23,104 bases of DNA from Alphaproteobacteria bacterium (GTDB lineage Bacteria; Pseudomonadota; Alphaproteobacteria; Rhizobiales; Hyphomicrobiaceae). Below the pieces are notes generated by a model that did not search any database, was not told where the DNA came from, and saw nothing but the letters and a program-made list of their open reading frames with translations. The position numbers were made by a program, and so were the translations under genes. Positions 21,386 to 23,104 of the stretch are shown here, piece by piece (position 1 is the first letter of the stretch; each line of letters begins with the position of its first letter). The stretch is taken from the NCBI GenBank assembly GCA_024279745.1, contig JAJRRE010000331.1:1-23104 (forward strand), written 5' to 3'.

Positions 21386-23104
21386 TTGAGGAGGCAGCGT
21401 GATATAAGGGCCAGACTGCACTCGCCGCGCCGAGCGGGAAACTATCGCCGATGGGCCCATTTAGGGTTCGTTTTTTACGGTTGTGTCTTGGCCTTGCTTG
21501 GCGTGACCATGATGCGGCAGACCGACAGCTTGGTTCCTGCGTCTCTATCGTCAAATCTTAATGATTTGCAGCCCCATGTGAAGCTGCAAGGCCGAGTGGG
21601 TGAACGCCGCCACAAGCGCGTTACTGCTCGTATCGAGCAAAATCCGACACGCCCGAGGCTTTATCGGCCTGCCAATGGCCTGGACGAGAGCTCCTCTCAA
21701 ACTTGGCCACCTCGCGGAACCCGGGGGAACTTGACAAATCAACCCCGCACGTTGCCGCCAACGATAGCTTCGGCCGGTATACCACTACAATCAAAAAGCC
21801 AGAACGCCGCCGCCGATGCGCGTGTGGCCCCAATTATTCGCACGCAGCCCCCTGTGGCAGAACCGATAGTGAGCTCACTACCTGCACAAGGTCTTGCTGC
21901 ACAAGGTCTGGCCACGTCTTCGGGGCAGCGTGTCATCACGCGCACGGGACCAGGACAGCGCGTTGTCACGCGCACAGGAGAAGAGACCGGTCAAATCATA
22001 CATCTTCCGGTTCGCAATCCCACGCGAGGCTCGGTCGCCAAGCGTCGGCGCGAGCTTGCTGCAAGGCTGGAAGCGCAACAAAAAAATATTTCAAATTTCA
22101 GACCTTCTCGTGAAGCAACCGCCATTCCCGCTGCGATCGTTCGCCCATCAGCCGGCAATATTCCTGCAACCACCGTAAAAGTCATTCCTGTTCGCCCCGC
22201 GCCCCTGACTTTGGCGAAACGCGAAGGTTATAAGGCAGCAACCGCTCTGCGCCCGTCCGCGGACGTGATGAATCGGTGGGCCAAGACACAAAACCAGGAA
22301 ACCGCTTCGCTCATTCGAGGGGGCGGCACAACGCCGATCGCTACCGGAACTAAAAACACGGAATTGGGCGTTGGACGCAAGGGTTTGAACGGTGGTGGCG
22401 CAGACGCGCCGCATAACGCAAGTCCGCATAACGCAAACCCGGCCAACACAAGGCCGCAACGCTCGCGCCTTCAATCAGCCCAAGATAGCCAAGCAACCAA
22501 AGCAGTCCGAGAAAATGCCTACCAACCAAACCGGACAATCGTGCGCTCCCCAACCAGCAGGCCCCTGATCAGCCCGCCAATGATTAGTCCGCCTGCGATC
22601 AGCCCGGCCGTGATTAGTCCGCCAGTGATCGCAACAAGGCCGCGCCGGGAAGCGAATCGATTGGCTGCTTCCACGAAACGCTCGGCCGAAACCCAAAGAC
22701 GGCACCACGCTGTGACATCGGCCTTGGAACCCCAAACACAGATTTTAATAGATGCTGAGCAGGCGGCGCTGCAATCTGACAAACCATTGGCGGCAAATAA
22801 GTCCGCATCCAACAAGAAAACAAATGTCAACGGCGTTGATGTTATCTTGCCGCAGCGCAAACCAGCTTCCGCACGATCTGCGTCCGCACAACCGGCATCT
22901 GCACTAAAGCCCGATCAATGGTCTAGAAGCGAAATCGCAACAGCGCTGGCAAGTTGCAAAAAGATTCTGAGCCAAATTAATGCCCGTGCCGTCGCAGTGG
23001 CGCCAATGAAGCGCGGCCCTTGCGGCGATCCAGCACCGATTAGATTGAGCGGAATCGGCGCCAACCCCGTCGTTAAGATCAGCCCGCCGGCCATAGTAAA
23101 CTGC
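21386..23104 (+). CDS. Extensin-like protein, N-terminal part (runs off the right edge)
   Basis: An open frame of 573 codons reaches the window edge without a stop. I place the start at TTG 21386, because GGGAGG lies nine bases upstream and no ATG or GTG occurs in frame before the membrane segment. The product has a very basic N-terminus, then one hydrophobic segment (LGFVFYGCVLALLGVTMM, about 26-44), so it is anchored or exported. A long, low-complexity region rich in Pro, Arg, Ala, Thr and Gln follows, including the doublet RVITRTG/RVVTRTG and a run of ISPP-type repeats encoded at about 22565-22630. The last 55 residues, CKKILSQINARAVAVAP..GPCGDPAPIRLSGIG...PPAIVNC, match the start of the extensin-like C-terminal domain (PF06904), with its paired cysteines. 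The catalytic or binding function of the family is not settled. Confidence 0.82.
   Translation, partial: MRRQRDIRARLHSPRRAGNYRRWAHLGFVFYGCVLALLGVTMMRQTDSLVPASLSSNLNDLQPHVKLQGRVGERRHKRVTARIEQNPTRPRLYRPANGLDESSSQTWPPRGTRGNLTNQPRTLPPTIASAGIPLQSKSQNAAADARVAPIIRTQPPVAEPIVSSLPAQGLAAQGLATSSGQRVITRTGPGQRVVTRTGEETGQIIHLPVRNPTRGSVAKRRRELAARLEAQQKNISNFRPSREATAIPAAIVRPSAGNIPATTVKVIPVRPAPLTLAKREGYKAATALRPSADVMNRWAKTQNQETASLIRGGGTTPIATGTKNTELGVGRKGLNGGGADAPHNASPHNANPANTRPQRSRLQSAQDSQATKAVRENAYQPNRTIVRSPTSRPLISPPMISPPAISPAVISPPVIATRPRREANRLAASTKRSAETQRRHHAVTSALEPQTQILIDAEQAALQSDKPLAANKSASNKKTNVNGVDVILPQRKPASARSASAQPASALKPDQWSRSEIATALASCKKILSQINARAVAVAPMKRGPCGDPAPIRLSGIGANPVVKISPPAIVNC

Noticed and set aside
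21336..22860. Several minus-strand frames opposite the extensin-like gene
   Set aside because: The plus-strand frame is open for 573 codons and ends in a recognised domain; the opposite frames are short, overlap each other and match nothing.

Overview
The window looks like a chromosomal segment of an alphaproteobacterium, most likely of the Hyphomicrobiales (Rhizobiales). The inference rests on a DUF2865-type cysteine-rich secreted protein, an extensin-like protein, a TIGR00977-type citramalate synthase, a Mrp-type antiporter operon and a palindrome of the kind common between rhizobial genes. All identifications come from reading translated motifs; no database search was run.

Layout. (1) 1-3257, minus strand: the 5' part of citramalate synthase (cimA, running off the left edge) lies downstream of cysteinyl-tRNA synthetase (cysS), separated by about 880 bp that carries two copies of a multi-hairpin repeat. 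(2) 3258-6236, plus strand: a long non-coding stretch, a DUF2865 protein and a GNAT acetyltransferase, with short tandem repeats ahead of each gene. (3) 6237-9600: a third repeat copy, gltX (minus), a cluster of further repeat copies and a small PH-like membrane protein (minus). (4) 9600-10085: a hairpin-rich non-coding stretch ending in two adjacent palindromic elements that share CTAGTGT ends. (5) 10086-18122, plus: a ten-gene antiporter operon in the order E-F-G-(MrpA C-terminal-like)-B-C-D-D-(small membrane protein)-D. (6) 18372-21118, plus: an SLC13-type permease with two TrkA-C domains and a 3-hydroxybutyrate dehydrogenase. (7) 21386 to the right edge, plus: the N-terminal 573 codons of an extensin-like protein, starting at TTG.

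How the genes work together. The antiporter operon should build one membrane complex that exchanges Na+ (or K+) for H+. Its order matches the membrane arm of Mbh-type complexes rather than the classic Mrp A-to-G order, no full-length MrpA is present, and it carries three proton-channel subunits. The SLC13 permease behind it is a plausible ion-coupled anion importer. cysS and gltX serve translation, and cimA supplies 2-oxobutyrate for isoleucine. No functional link between these and the antiporter is visible.

The most unusual feature is the dispersed repeat family at 1164-1743, 6331-6694 and 8303-9029. Each copy is framed by a TGCCTCGCGG-like inverted end and contains a mirrored set of three hairpins (A-B-C, spacer, C'-B'-A'). 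Between copies the stem sequences differ, but both arms change together, so pairing is kept while the layout stays fixed. I do not recognise it as a described family.
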